From the NCBI GenBank assembly GCA_903911455.1, contig CAIWDQ010000623.1:1-34721 (forward strand): DNA of 34,721 bases, written 5' to 3'. Shown piece after piece: positions 6,741-14,160 of this stretch. Position 1 is the stretch's first letter. The number at the start of each line of letters is the position of its first letter. The stretch comes from an uncultured bacterium (GTDB taxonomy: Bacteria; Bacteroidota; Bacteroidia; Bacteroidales; JACABE01). The translations under genes were made by a program, and so were the position numbers. The notes under the pieces are model-generated. The model was not told where the DNA came from, ran no database searches, and worked only from the letters and a program-made list of their open reading frames with translations.

Positions 6741-8150
6741 ATGACAGATTCTAATCTAACATACAAAGTAGCTGACATTAAATTAGCGGATTGGGGCAGA
6801 AAAGAAATAGAAATTGCCGAGAAAGAGATGCCGGGTTTGATGTCTTTAAGAAAGAAATATGGTGCTGAGAAACCATTAAAGGGTGCCAGAATTACCGGTT
6901 CTCTTCACATGACGATTCAAACTGCAGTCTTAATTGAAACATTGACAGAATTAGGTGCTGATGTTCGTTGGGCAAGTTGTAATATCTTTTCAACTCAGGA
7001 TCATGCAGCAGCAGCGATTGCAGCAGCAGGTATTCCTGTGTTTGCCTGGAAAGGTGAAACTCTTGAAGAGTATTGGTGGTGCACTAATCAGGCATTAGCT
7101 TTTCCTGGCGGCAAAGGTCCTAACTTGATTGTGGACGATGGTGGCGATGCTACCCTCTTTATTCACATTGGTTTCAAGGCTGAGAAAGATGCAAGTGTTT
7201 TAGATAAAACTCCTGAGAGCAGAGAAGAAGGAATTATTTTAAATGCATTAAAAGATATCTTAAAAGAAGATAATCAAAGATGGACTAAGGTAGTTGCTGA
7301 GCTTAAAGGTGTTTCTGAAGAAACTACAACAGGTGTTCATCGTCTGTACCAGATGATGGAAAAGGGTGAATTATTGATCCCTGCTATCAATGTTAACGAT
7401 TCAGTTACTAAATCTAAGTTTGATAACCTTTACGGATGTCGCGAATCTTTGGCTGACGGTATTAAACGTGCTACAGATGTTATGATTGCCGGCAAAGTTG
7501 TTATCGTTTTAGGTTATGGTGATGTTGGTAAGGGTTGTGCACATTCAATGCGCTCTTACGGTGCCAGAGTTATCGTTACCGAGATTGATCCTATCTGTGC
7601 TTTACAAGCTGCAATGGAAGGTTTTGAAGTAAATACCATGAACGATGCAGTTACCGAAGGTAATATATTTGTAACTACTACAGGTAATAAAGATGTAATC
7701 ACTGTTGAGCACATGGCTCGCATGAAAGATCAGGCAATTGTATGTAATATTGGCCATTTTGACAACGAAATTCAAGTTGATTTGCTTAATGAATTTCCTG
7801 GTATTAATATGATCAATATCAAACCTCAGGTTGATAAGTATATTTTCCCTGACGGACATGCTATCTTCATGTTAGCTGAAGGTCGTTTGGTTAATTTAGG
7901 TTGTGCTACAGGTCATCCTTCTTTTGTAATGAGTAATTCTTTCACAAATCAGACCTTAGCTCAGTTAGATCTTTGGAAAAACAAGTTTGAAATTGGTGTT
8001 TATCGTCTTTCAAAACAATTAGACGAAGAAGTTGCTCGTTTACATTTAGAAAATATAGGTGTAAAGCTAACTAAACTTACTCCCGAACAGGCTGCTTACA
8101 TCAGCGTACCTGTTGAAGGACCATACAAAGCGGATCACTACCGTTACTAG
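6741..8150 (+). CDS. ahcY: Adenosylhomocysteinase (SAH hydrolase)
   Basis: This cytoplasmic NAD-dependent enzyme splits S-adenosylhomocysteine into adenosine and homocysteine, removing the product inhibitor of methyltransferases and feeding methionine regeneration. At 469 residues it has the length of bacterial enzymes with the internal insertion. It contains the substrate-domain signature [15 protein letters not shown], the NAD-binding segment [10 protein letters not shown] followed by VTEIDP, a NIGHFDNEI segment, and the canonical C-terminus KADHYRY, which contributes to the neighbouring subunit's NAD site. It has its own promoter (6683-6713) and a strong terminator (8283-8319), so it is probably monocistronic. 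Codon usage looks biased toward GGT/GCT/CGT, consistent with high expression. Confidence 0.98.
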   Translation: MTDSNLTYKVADIKLADWGRKEIEIAEKEMPGLMSLRKKYGAEKPLKGARITGSLHMTIQTAVLIETLTELGADVRWASCNIFSTQDHAAAAIAAAGIPVFAWKGETLEEYWWCTNQALAFPGGKGPNLIVDDGGDATLFIHIGFKAEKDASVLDKTPESREEGIILNALKDILKEDNQRWTKVVAELKGVSEETTTGVHRLYQMMEKGELLIPAINVNDSVTKSKFDNLYGCRESLADGIKRATDVMIAGKVVIVLGYGDVGKGCAHSMRSYGARVIVTEIDPICALQAAMEGFEVNTMNDAVTEGNIFVTTTGNKDVITVEHMARMKDQAIVCNIGHFDNEIQVDLLNEFPGINMINIKPQVDKYIFPDGHAIFMLAEGRLVNLGCATGHPSFVMSNSFTNQTLAQLDLWKNKFEIGVYRLSKQLDEEVARLHLENIGVKLTKLTPEQAAYISVPVEGPYKADHYRY

Positions 8151-8153
8151 AAG

Positions 8154-8279
8154 AAGAAAGTGCCTTGAGTACTTGGATTGCCTTGAGTACTTAGAGTTAT
8201 AAAGGCAATTAATAATAAGAAAGTGTCTTGAGTACTTGGATTACTTAGAGTATTTAGAGTTGAAAAGGCATTAAATAAT
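8154..8279. repeat. Tandem 63-bp duplication just after ahcY
   Basis: 8154-8216 and 8217-8279 are two diverged copies of one 63-bp unit. Both begin AAGAAAGTG, contain CTTGAGTACTTGGATT and TTAGAGTT, and end in AATAAT. Within each copy the phrase CTTGAGTACTT / TTAGAGT is related to the 9-bp microrepeat at 3036 and 8356. It lies between the ahcY stop codon and its terminator, hence in the ahcY 3' untranslated region. Confidence 0.65.
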
Positions 8280-8282
8280 ATT

Positions 8283-8319
8283 AAAGCTCTGTCATTTACT
8301 TGGCAGAGCTTTTTGTTTT
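8283..8319 (+). terminator. Intrinsic terminator of ahcY
   Basis: AAAGCTCTGTCA (8283-8294) pairs with TGGCAGAGCTTT (8301-8312) through 12 pairs including one G-T, closing a 6-base loop and followed by TTTTTGTTTT. It is a classic factor-independent terminator for the upstream gene. Confidence 0.85.
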
Positions 8320-8355
8320 AGTATGAATATGTATTAATTCATCATTTTCTTAAAT

Positions 8356-8391
8356 ACTCTAAGTACTCTAAGTATTATAAATACTCTATGA
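8356..8391. repeat. 9-bp-period microrepeat, second copy
   Basis: ACTCTAAGT, ACTCTAAGT, ATTATAAAT, ACTCTATGA in succession, preceded by TAAAT exactly as at 3036. A third related run (GCACTTAAA, GTACTTTAG, GCACTCTTT) lies at 8623-8649. Confidence 0.55.
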
Positions 8392-8504
8392 ACTTTTTCT
8401 ATCTTCTTTTTTATCTTAAATTAAATTACATTTATTAATAAGATAAGAAAGAACAGAATAAGAAAGACAATAATTTCCCTTTCGGGGAAAGAATAATTAT
8501 GTTA

Positions 8505-8535
8505 GACCTAACAGGTTTCCAAAACCTGATAGGTC
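8505..8535. repeat. REP-like hairpin
   Basis: GACCTAACAGGTT (8505-8517) pairs with AACCTGATAGGTC (8523-8535) with one mismatch. It is a degenerate member of the CCTGTCAGG hairpin family seen at 2336-2434. A second small hairpin, TTTCCC-TTTC-GGGGAAA, precedes it at 8474-8490. Confidence 0.5.
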
Positions 8536-8779
8536 TTAATCATTCAAATCACAATTATATTTATATCTGCGAAAGCATTCTTAATAACATTGGGCATTTC
8601 CTGCCTGCCGGTAAGCAAGGTAGGCACTTAAAGTACTTTAGGCACTCTTTGTTTTAGTATGATTTATTATTTATAACAAGAGGAAATGGATAATTTATTT
8701 CTAAAATAAATAATTTTAGATGGCAATTTTATCAATACAATTTCCATTAATAAAGACTCAGATTTCAAATTAGGCAGTC

Positions 8780-9000
8780 GAGGTCTCAACTTTGTCATTG
8801 GAAGTCTCAACTTCATCAGTGGAGGTCTCGGAAGAGTCATTGGAAGTCTCAACTTCATCAGTGGAGGTCTCGGAAGAGTCATCCGAAGTCTCGGAAGAGT
8901 CATTGGAAGTCTCAACTTCGTTAATGGAAGTCTCAACTTCGTTAGTTGAAGTCTCAACTTCATTAGTGGAAGCCTCAACTTCATCATTGGAAGTCTCGAC
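8780..9000. repeat. Minisatellite of ten 21-bp units (array A)
   Basis: Ten contiguous 21-bp units (8780-8989) plus a partial eleventh. Most units begin GAAGTCTCAACTTC, which is itself a small inverted repeat (GAAGT-CTCA-ACTTC). Three units instead carry GTCTCGGAAGAGTC. Units 2-3 and 4-5 are near-identical 42-bp dimers, showing recent duplication of a pair. Because 21 is a multiple of three, several frames stay open through the array on both strands, but none has a convincing start, signal or domain. It sits between the convergent ends of ahcY and pyrD. I treat it as non-coding. Confidence 0.8.
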
Positions 9001-9109
9001 TGCTATTTCACACCCTTATATCTAATTATGATAAGAATGAAGTTGTGATAATTGTGTAATGTAGCTTAAGCAACTCATATTATCTATTAAAAAACAAGAA
9101 TAATTAACA

Positions 9110-9158
9110 ACAAAAAACCGCTTAACAGTAAAAGAACTATTAAGCGGTAACATTTTTT
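9110..9158 (-). terminator. Terminator of the pyrK-pyrD operon
   Basis: ACCGCTTAA (9117-9125) and TTAAGCGGT (9140-9148) form a perfect 9-bp stem, extended inside by AGT/ACT. Read on the minus strand it is followed by TTTTTTG, so it can end transcription coming from pyrD. There is also a T run on the plus side, so it may work in both directions. Confidence 0.75.
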
Positions 9159-9180
9159 CTTTATAAAAATTAATTCACTT

Positions 9181-9255
9181 TAAATCTAAATCATTAAATC
9201 ACAAATTTACTATATCACCAAATCTCTAAATCACCATATCACCAAATCACCAAAT
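9181..9255. repeat. AT-rich microrepeat of ATCACCAA / ATCTCTAA words
   Basis: A degenerate run of 8-9-base words (AAATCACAA, ATATCACC, AAATCTCT, AAATCACC and similar) fills the space between the pyrD stop codon and its terminator. It is another 3'-UTR simple repeat with no visible coding role. Confidence 0.5.
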
Positions 9256-9257
9256 AC

Positions 9258-10166
9258 TTATCTTAATCCCCCAATGATATCATAAACAGAGTTATGGCGA
9301 TGTCGACGGAGGTAATCTTCAATACCATCAATAATTTTAACAGATACTGCCGGATCAATGAAGTTAGCGGTACCGATCTGGATAGCAGTAGCTCCGCAAA
9401 GCAGAAATTCAATAGCATCAGTGGCAGTCATAATGCCACCCATACCAATTACAGGTATCTTTACAGCTTTCGAAACTTGCCAAACCATACGTAAAGCAAT
9501 AGGTTTAACGGCAGGGCCTGACAAACCACCTGTTATAGTTGACAAAAGAGGTCTTTTACGTTCGGCATCAATTGCCATCCCTAATAAGGTATTAATTAAA
9601 GAAACCGAATCGGCACCAGCAGCTTCAACAGCCACAGCCATCTCGGCAATATTGGTTACATTTGGCGAAAGCTTCACAATTAAAGTCTTCTTGTAAACTT
9701 CTCGTATCGCTTTTGTTACAGTACTTGCCGAATGGCAACTAGTACCAAAAGCCATACCGCCTTCTTTAACATTAGGACACGAAATATTAAGCTCAATAGC
9801 AGGTATTTTATCCAACTCATTAAGTTTAGATGCCACCTCAATGTACTCTTCAACAGTTGAGCCCGAAACATTAACGATAAAATGAGTATCAATATCCTTG
9901 ATGCGAGGATAAATATCGGAGATAAAGTAATCAACGCCTTTGTTTTGCAATCCAACAGCATTCAGCATTCCCATTGGAGTTTCGGCCATGCGTGGATACG
10001 CGTTGCCTTCGCGATGTGCACCTGTAGTTCCTTTAACAAAAATGCCGCCCAACCTTGCAATATCAAAGAAATCAGTAAACTCTTCGCCGTAACCGAATGT
10101 TCCCGATGCCGTCATCACAGGATTCTTAAGATATAAATCTTTTATAGTAACGCCTAAATCAATCAT
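9258..10166 (-). CDS. pyrD: Dihydroorotate dehydrogenase B, catalytic subunit
   Basis: An FMN TIM-barrel enzyme that oxidises dihydroorotate to orotate in pyrimidine biosynthesis. The 302-residue length and the active-site cysteine C130 in ELNISCPNV identify the cytosolic class 1 enzyme. The immediately preceding pyrK makes it class 1B, which passes electrons to NAD+ rather than to quinones or fumarate. FMN-contacting segments are seen in TASGTFGYG (N-terminus), IVKLSPNV, and GMGGI...[11 protein letters not shown] near the C-terminus. It starts 12 bases after the pyrK stop and ends ahead of the terminator at 9110-9158. Confident by motif and context. Confidence 0.96.
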   Translation of the reverse strand: MIDLGVTIKDLYLKNPVMTASGTFGYGEEFTDFFDIARLGGIFVKGTTGAHREGNAYPRMAETPMGMLNAVGLQNKGVDYFISDIYPRIKDIDTHFIVNVSGSTVEEYIEVASKLNELDKIPAIELNISCPNVKEGGMAFGTSCHSASTVTKAIREVYKKTLIVKLSPNVTNIAEMAVAVEAAGADSVSLINTLLGMAIDAERKRPLLSTITGGLSGPAVKPIALRMVWQVSKAVKIPVIGMGGIMTATDAIEFLLCGATAIQIGTANFIDPAVSVKIIDGIEDYLRRHRHNSVYDIIGGLR

Positions 10167-10178
10167 ACTAATGTTTTA

Positions 10179-10955
10179 TTAAATCCAACCAACCAGCTCT
10201 TTAGAATTATAAATCGGTCCTTCGGTACATGTACATTTATTACCATGTCGGGTCTCAACCACACAACACAAACAAGCACCTATGCCACAAGCCATCATGT
10301 TCTCAAGCGAAACTTCACAAGGTTTGCCATGTAGAACTGCAAATCTTGAGATAGCTTTCATCATAGCCAGTGGGCCACAGGTATATACCATTGAATACTC
10401 AAACTTTTTAGCTTTAAACAAACTGTGTTCGGTAACCAAACCTCTCTCACCCAAAGAACCATCCATTGTAGTGATGAAAACATCACCATATTTACGATAT
10501 TCATCTGGCTCAATGATGTCTCCCTTGCTTGCACCACCAATCAAAGTAGTAACTTTATAATTTCTTTCGGATAAATATCTTGAAAGATATAATAAAGGAG
10601 CAATACCACAACCACCTCCTACTAAAAGCAGGTTGTCTTCGTGTGGTTTGCTGAACCAATTGCCTAATGGATAGATAATATTCAATTTCTCGCCACTCTT
10701 AATATGACTTAAAGTATTGGTACCCTCACCTAACTTCTGTATAAGTAGCTTAATAGTGTTTTCTTCGGTATTAATGTCGTGTATAGAAATAGGACGACGC
10801 AGAAAAACATTTTTATTCCCCTTAATCTCCACCTGAACAAACTGTCCGGGAATGATTTCGGGTAGCACATCGGGTGCTTTGAGTTCTAATATATAATAAT
10901 GAGTGTTGATGTTTCGTCGTCCAACAACCAACATATCGTGAATAAACTTCTTCAT
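10179..10955 (-). CDS. pyrK: Dihydroorotate dehydrogenase electron-transfer subunit
   Basis: This FAD and [2Fe-2S] flavoprotein carries electrons from PyrD to NAD+ in the PyrD2-PyrK2 complex. The N-terminal ferredoxin-reductase barrel includes FLRRPISIHD (FAD binding). The NAD-binding region begins LLVGGGCGIAPLLYLSR. The C-terminal cysteine cluster, MACGIGACLCC followed by CTCTEGP, supplies the [2Fe-2S] ligands. Length (258) is typical. It lies directly upstream of pyrD in the same operon and 30 bases after the PNPOx-like gene. Confidence 0.95.
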   Translation of the reverse strand: MKKFIHDMLVVGRRNINTHYYILELKAPDVLPEIIPGQFVQVEIKGNKNVFLRRPISIHDINTEENTIKLLIQKLGEGTNTLSHIKSGEKLNIIYPLGNWFSKPHEDNLLLVGGGCGIAPLLYLSRYLSERNYKVTTLIGGASKGDIIEPDEYRKYGDVFITTMDGSLGERGLVTEHSLFKAKKFEYSMVYTCGPLAMMKAISRFAVLHGKPCEVSLENMMACGIGACLCCVVETRHGNKCTCTEGPIYNSKELVGWI

Positions 10956-10985
10956 TTAATAATATTTAGTAAAAATAATAATAGA

Positions 10986-11447
10986 TTACATCCCTCTGTT
11001 TCTTCCACTTATTTCTTCAATATTAACAACAAAACAAACAACATTTTTAATAGCCGGAGCCGAATATTCAAATGTCTTGTTGGTATATTTAAGCATTACT
11101 TTGTTCATCATATCAATCTTCTTCTCAATATCCTCTTCAAAAACTACCTTACCACTTACAACAACGCTCTTGTATAACATACTATAACTACATGCAACAG
11201 TCTCATGCTGATGAAAAAGCTTATGCCCGATACTAAAAGCAATGCATACATCAGGATTTTCTCTGAGAATCTCTAATTTCTTACCATAATTACCTGAATG
11301 CAAATAGATCTTGTTGTTTTCGTAAGCAAAATTATAAGGCAACACATAAGGCTTGCCTTCCTTATCAATCATACTTAAATAACAAACCTCACACGTATTG
11401 ATAACTTCCTCCAGTTCGCTATGTTTCTCAATTACTGTAGTCTTCAT
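10986..11447 (-). CDS. Pyridoxamine 5'-phosphate oxidase-like flavin-binding protein
   Basis: A 153-residue split-barrel protein of the PNPOx-like/NimA-related superfamily. Typical features are the early strand CYLSMIDKEGKPYVLPYNFAY, YLHSG with the following basic KKLEILRENPDVCIAF, and a middle segment YKSVVVSGKVVF. Members bind FMN, haem or F420, and many are uncharacterised, so no specific reaction can be assigned. The start codon overlaps the stop of the upstream membrane-protein gene (ATGA, 11447-11444), indicating translational coupling, and pyrK follows 30 bases later. Co-transcription with pyrK-pyrD is inferred from spacing. Confidence 0.85.
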   Translation of the reverse strand: MKTTVIEKHSELEEVINTCEVCYLSMIDKEGKPYVLPYNFAYENNKIYLHSGNYGKKLEILRENPDVCIAFSIGHKLFHQHETVACSYSMLYKSVVVSGKVVFEEDIEKKIDMMNKVMLKYTNKTFEYSAPAIKNVVCFVVNIEEISGRNRGM

Positions 11448-11818
11448 TCTTTATATTTTTTAATAACAACCTTGCCGGATTTAAGTTTATCAGGCAATTC
11501 TAATACAAAAGTGATTAGTGATAGTATAATACTGAATAAAATTGCTGTTCCAAAGCTCCGAACTTCAAAATCTTTGACAATATATGAAGTAAGTTCAATC
11601 ATAAATGCATTAAGTATTAGTAAAAATAATCCCAGAGTAAATATTGTTGCAGGTATTGTTAGTATTAACAGTAATGGTTTCAGGAAAGTATTTAGTAACG
11701 AAAGTACAACCGCAACAATGATTGCTGTGATAAAATTGGGCACATATATACCCGGGAGTAGCTTTGCTGTGATGACAACAGCAAAAGATGTAACTATTAT
11801 TTTATAGATAAATTTCAT
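11444..11818 (-). CDS. Small four-helix membrane protein of the phage-holin-4-2 (PF04020) type
   Basis: A 124-residue protein, nearly all hydrophobic, with four predicted helices (about residues 5-22, 28-52, 54-80 and 90-108) and a short basic C-terminal tail. The pattern KLLPGIYVPNFITAIIVAVVLSLLNTFLKPLLLILTIP is characteristic of the PF04020 family. Despite the 'phage holin' label, this family is chromosomal and of unknown function in many bacteria; no phage genes are near. It is the first gene of the run leading to pyrD and overlaps the next gene by four bases. Confidence 0.85.
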   Translation of the reverse strand: MKFIYKIIVTSFAVVITAKLLPGIYVPNFITAIIVAVVLSLLNTFLKPLLLILTIPATIFTLGLFLLILNAFMIELTSYIVKDFEVRSFGTAILFSIILSLITFVLELPDKLKSGKVVIKKYKE

Positions 11819-11875
11819 AATATTATGTATTTACTGTCTTTAATTGCTTAAAGAACTTGTTAAAATAATTCTGTA

Positions 11876-11883
11876 CAAAACTA
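11876..11883 (-). promoter_or_regulatory. Possible -7 element for the PF04020-PNPOx-pyrK-pyrD run
   Basis: TAGTTTTG on the minus strand matches TAnnTTTG, about 58 bases upstream of the first ATG (11818). The -33 element is not clear. Confidence 0.35.
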
Positions 11884-12072
11884 ATAATTTTTCATGATTT
11901 AAAAGAGATAAAATTAAATAGTTTAATTTAAGCGATCTTGTTTTTATTTATCAATACAATATTCTTTAACAAATTAAGTTCTTATTAACAAATGACTGTT
12001 CAAAAATAAGTTGAAAAGATAGTTTTACTATCAGTATAAAGTACTAATTTTAAGAACTAAAATAATGTAACA

Positions 12073-12801
12073 ATGATTGGAATAATTTTGCAAATAACAC
12101 AAGCCGCAACTAACGTTGGGGACACCATTAACAAAGTAGCAAATCAAGTGGTTAATACTCCAGTGGCACCACCAAAAGAGGAAGCAATTACAATAATGAA
12201 CCTCGTAATAAAAGGTGGCTGGATAATGATACCAATCGTTATTTTGTCGTTAATTACAGTATATGTTTTTATAGAAAGATATATTGCGATTAAAAAAGCG
12301 TCAAGAGAAGAAGCTAATTTCATGAATAATATTCGTGATTTTATAGTAAATGATCGCCTTGATTCTGCAACAGCTTTGTGTAAATCAACCGACAGTCCTA
12401 TTGCCCGTATGACAGAAAAAGGATTGTCACGTTTAGGTCGTCCGCTTAAAGATATTGAAGAATCAATTGAGATAGTCGGTAAGTTTGAGGTATATAAACT
12501 TGAAAAGAACCTTGCTATCCTTGCAATTATTGCAGGTATAGCACCTATGTTCGGGTTTATCGGAACAATTATCGGTGTAATTAAGATCTTCCACGACATT
12601 TCCATAGCAGGAGATGTAAGTATTTCAAGTGTTTCGGCAGGACTTTATACTAAGATGGTGTCAAGTGCTTCGGGACTTATTGTTGGTATCGTAGCTTTTG
12701 TATGCTATCATTGGTTGAGTATAATGATAGAAAAGATTGTTCAGAAAATGGAATACAATGCGATGAACTTTATTGATTTCTTACAAGAACCAACACGATG
12801 A
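12073..12801 (+). CDS. exbB: ExbB/TolQ/MotA-family proton channel subunit
   Basis: A 242-residue inner-membrane protein that with ExbD forms the proton-driven motor energising TonB. Three hydrophobic spans are visible (about residues 50-68, 146-172 and 198-218). The conserved segment IAPMFGFIGTIIGVIKIF and the later SVSAGLYTKMVSSASGLIVGIVAFVCYHWL are the MotA_TolQ_ExbB domain. The roughly 45 residues before the first main span are typical of Bacteroidota members. It overlaps exbD by four bases (ATGA at 12798-12801). A small inverted repeat, GATAGT-TTT-ACTATC (12018-12032), lies about 40 bases before the start and might be a regulatory site. TolQ would be an alternative name, but the tonB neighbour favours ExbB. 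Confidence 0.92.
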   Translation: MIGIILQITQAATNVGDTINKVANQVVNTPVAPPKEEAITIMNLVIKGGWIMIPIVILSLITVYVFIERYIAIKKASREEANFMNNIRDFIVNDRLDSATALCKSTDSPIARMTEKGLSRLGRPLKDIEESIEIVGKFEVYKLEKNLAILAIIAGIAPMFGFIGTIIGVIKIFHDISIAGDVSISSVSAGLYTKMVSSASGLIVGIVAFVCYHWLSIMIEKIVQKMEYNAMNFIDFLQEPTR

Positions 12802-13208
12802 AACTTCGCAGGAAAAATAAAACAACAATAGAAGTAGCCACATCTTCAATGAACGACATCATGTTCTTCCTGATGTTGTTCTTCTTGATTATGTCTACTT
12901 TGCTTAATCCGAATGTGATTAAGCTATCGTTGCCAAGTTCACAGCATCCGGGTAGAGTTAACACTAAAGAAATAAGTTTATCGGTTACTAAAGAGATGAA
13001 TTACTTTATTAACAACAGACAGATTCCTTTTAGTAATCTGGAAGCAGAGTTGATTACAGAACTTAAAGGTGCACAAGAAGCAACAGTTATACTTCGTTGT
13101 GATAACTCTCTTACGGTTCAGAATCTAGTGGATGTATTGGAGATTGGAAATAAGTTAAGGGTAAAGATGATACTTGCAACTAAAGCATCAAATGGAACAA
13201 AGAACTGA
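12798..13208 (+). CDS. exbD: ExbD/TolR-family protein
   Basis: A 136-residue single-span protein, partner of ExbB. The short basic N-terminus (MKLRRKNK) is followed by the transmembrane helix SSMNDIMFFLMLFFLIMSTLL. Its aspartate D20 corresponds to the essential proton-carrying Asp of ExbD. The remaining residues form the periplasmic domain. It overlaps exbB by four bases and tonB by 17 bases, so the three are translationally coupled. Confidence 0.93.
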   Translation: MKLRRKNKTTIEVATSSMNDIMFFLMLFFLIMSTLLNPNVIKLSLPSSQHPGRVNTKEISLSVTKEMNYFINNRQIPFSNLEAELITELKGAQEATVILRCDNSLTVQNLVDVLEIGNKLRVKMILATKASNGTKN

Positions 13209-14109
13209 TAGTAAAGACGTCAAACGCCAAATACTGGGAGTTTCAGGAACGATCTTCTTTCATGCGTTGCTGATACTCTTACTATGGCTTGCTGTTCTTA
13301 AAACTCCTATCCCACCTTGGCCTGATGCAGGTGGAGGAGGCGGTGGCTTAGGTATTGAAGTTAACCTTGGCAACTCTGATAACGGTATGGGAATAAGTGA
13401 AGCTAACATTGCTTTCCCAGAGTTCAAAGAACAGGCACAGAATATTATCAATCCTGATCCGGTTGATTTAAAATCTCCTATTAAAGACAATCAGGAGAAT
13501 ATTATTACAGATGAAACAAGCACTGACAATGCTACTTCGTTAAAAACTAATAAAGAGAAAACTAATAAAAAGGTTGAAGTTAAGCACGACGAAGTTAAGA
13601 TTAATCAGAATGCTTTGTTTACTAAAACTAAAGGCGACGGCACTACCAATAAACAAGGCAATCAGGGTGATCCTAACGGTAATCCTAATAGTAAGAACTA
13701 TACTAAAGGAGGTGGTTCAGGTACAGGCCAGGGAACTGGAAATGGTTCGGGTATTGGTCCGGGTAATGGTTCAGGAACAGGTGGCGGGACTGGTTCAGGT
13801 GTAGGTACTGGTACAGGTCCTGGTAAGGGCCCTGGTATTTCTTATAGTTTATCTGGCAGGTCTAATAAATCTTTACCACATCCTAATTATAATTCTAATA
13901 GTAACGGAACTGTTGTTGTTAAAATATGGGTGAATAAAAATGGTCAGGTTACGCGAGTTCAGGAAGGTGTAAGTGGCACTACTACAACTGATCAGAATTT
14001 ATGGGCTCAGGCTCGGATTGCTGCTTTAAAAGCTACATTTAGTTCGGATGCTAATGCTCCTGAAGAACAAACCGGAACAATTACGTATCGTTTTATTCAT
14101 CAAAACTAA
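13192..14109 (+). CDS. tonB: TonB-family energy transducer with Gly-rich linker
   Basis: The periplasm-spanning partner of ExbB/ExbD, which transmits proton-motive force to outer-membrane receptors. I take the ATG at 13192 (305 residues, MEQRTDSKDVKRQ) rather than a TTG 18 bases earlier. One N-terminal helix (about 17-37) anchors it. A poly-Gly patch follows (GGGGGG near residue 48). A charged Asn/Lys/Asp-rich region comes next, then about 45 residues made almost only of Gly, Ser and Thr (encoded around 13705-13840). The C-terminal domain (about 235-305) contains HPNYNSNSNGTVVVKIWVNKNGQVTRV, the usual TonB_C strand pattern. The flexible spacer is Gly-based where classical TonB uses Pro-rich repeats. 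TolA-like function is an alternative. Confidence 0.88.
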   Translation: MEQRTDSKDVKRQILGVSGTIFFHALLILLLWLAVLKTPIPPWPDAGGGGGGLGIEVNLGNSDNGMGISEANIAFPEFKEQAQNIINPDPVDLKSPIKDNQENIITDETSTDNATSLKTNKEKTNKKVEVKHDEVKINQNALFTKTKGDGTTNKQGNQGDPNGNPNSKNYTKGGGSGTGQGTGNGSGIGPGNGSGTGGGTGSGVGTGTGPGKGPGISYSLSGRSNKSLPHPNYNSNSNGTVVVKIWVNKNGQVTRVQEGVSGTTTTDQNLWAQARIAALKATFSSDANAPEEQTGTITYRFIHQN

Positions 14110-14131
14110 GCTCCTTTTCATTTATTTATCT

Positions 14132-14139
14132 TACTTTTG
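14132..14139 (+). promoter_or_regulatory. Possible -7 element for folC
   Basis: TACTTTTG lies 21 bases before the folC ATG, in the 51-base gap after tonB. The -33 match is poor, so folC may also be read from the exbB promoter. Confidence 0.35.
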
Positions 14140-14160
14140 CCTTTGTAATTAAATTCAACA

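Noticed and set aside
8667-9025. Open frames on both strands through the 21-bp array, which could be read as repeat proteins
   Set aside because: Any 21-bp repeat without stops is open in several frames. The frames lack good starts (a TTG on the plus strand), signals or domains, and the sequence changes like a nucleotide repeat.
11444-11818. Prophage remnant suggested by the 'phage holin' family label
   Set aside because: PF04020 proteins are common chromosomal membrane proteins, and no other phage-like gene is in the window.
13174-13191. TTG start for tonB at 13174
   Set aside because: An ATG 18 bases downstream (13192) gives a normal TonB N-terminus and a shorter overlap with exbD.
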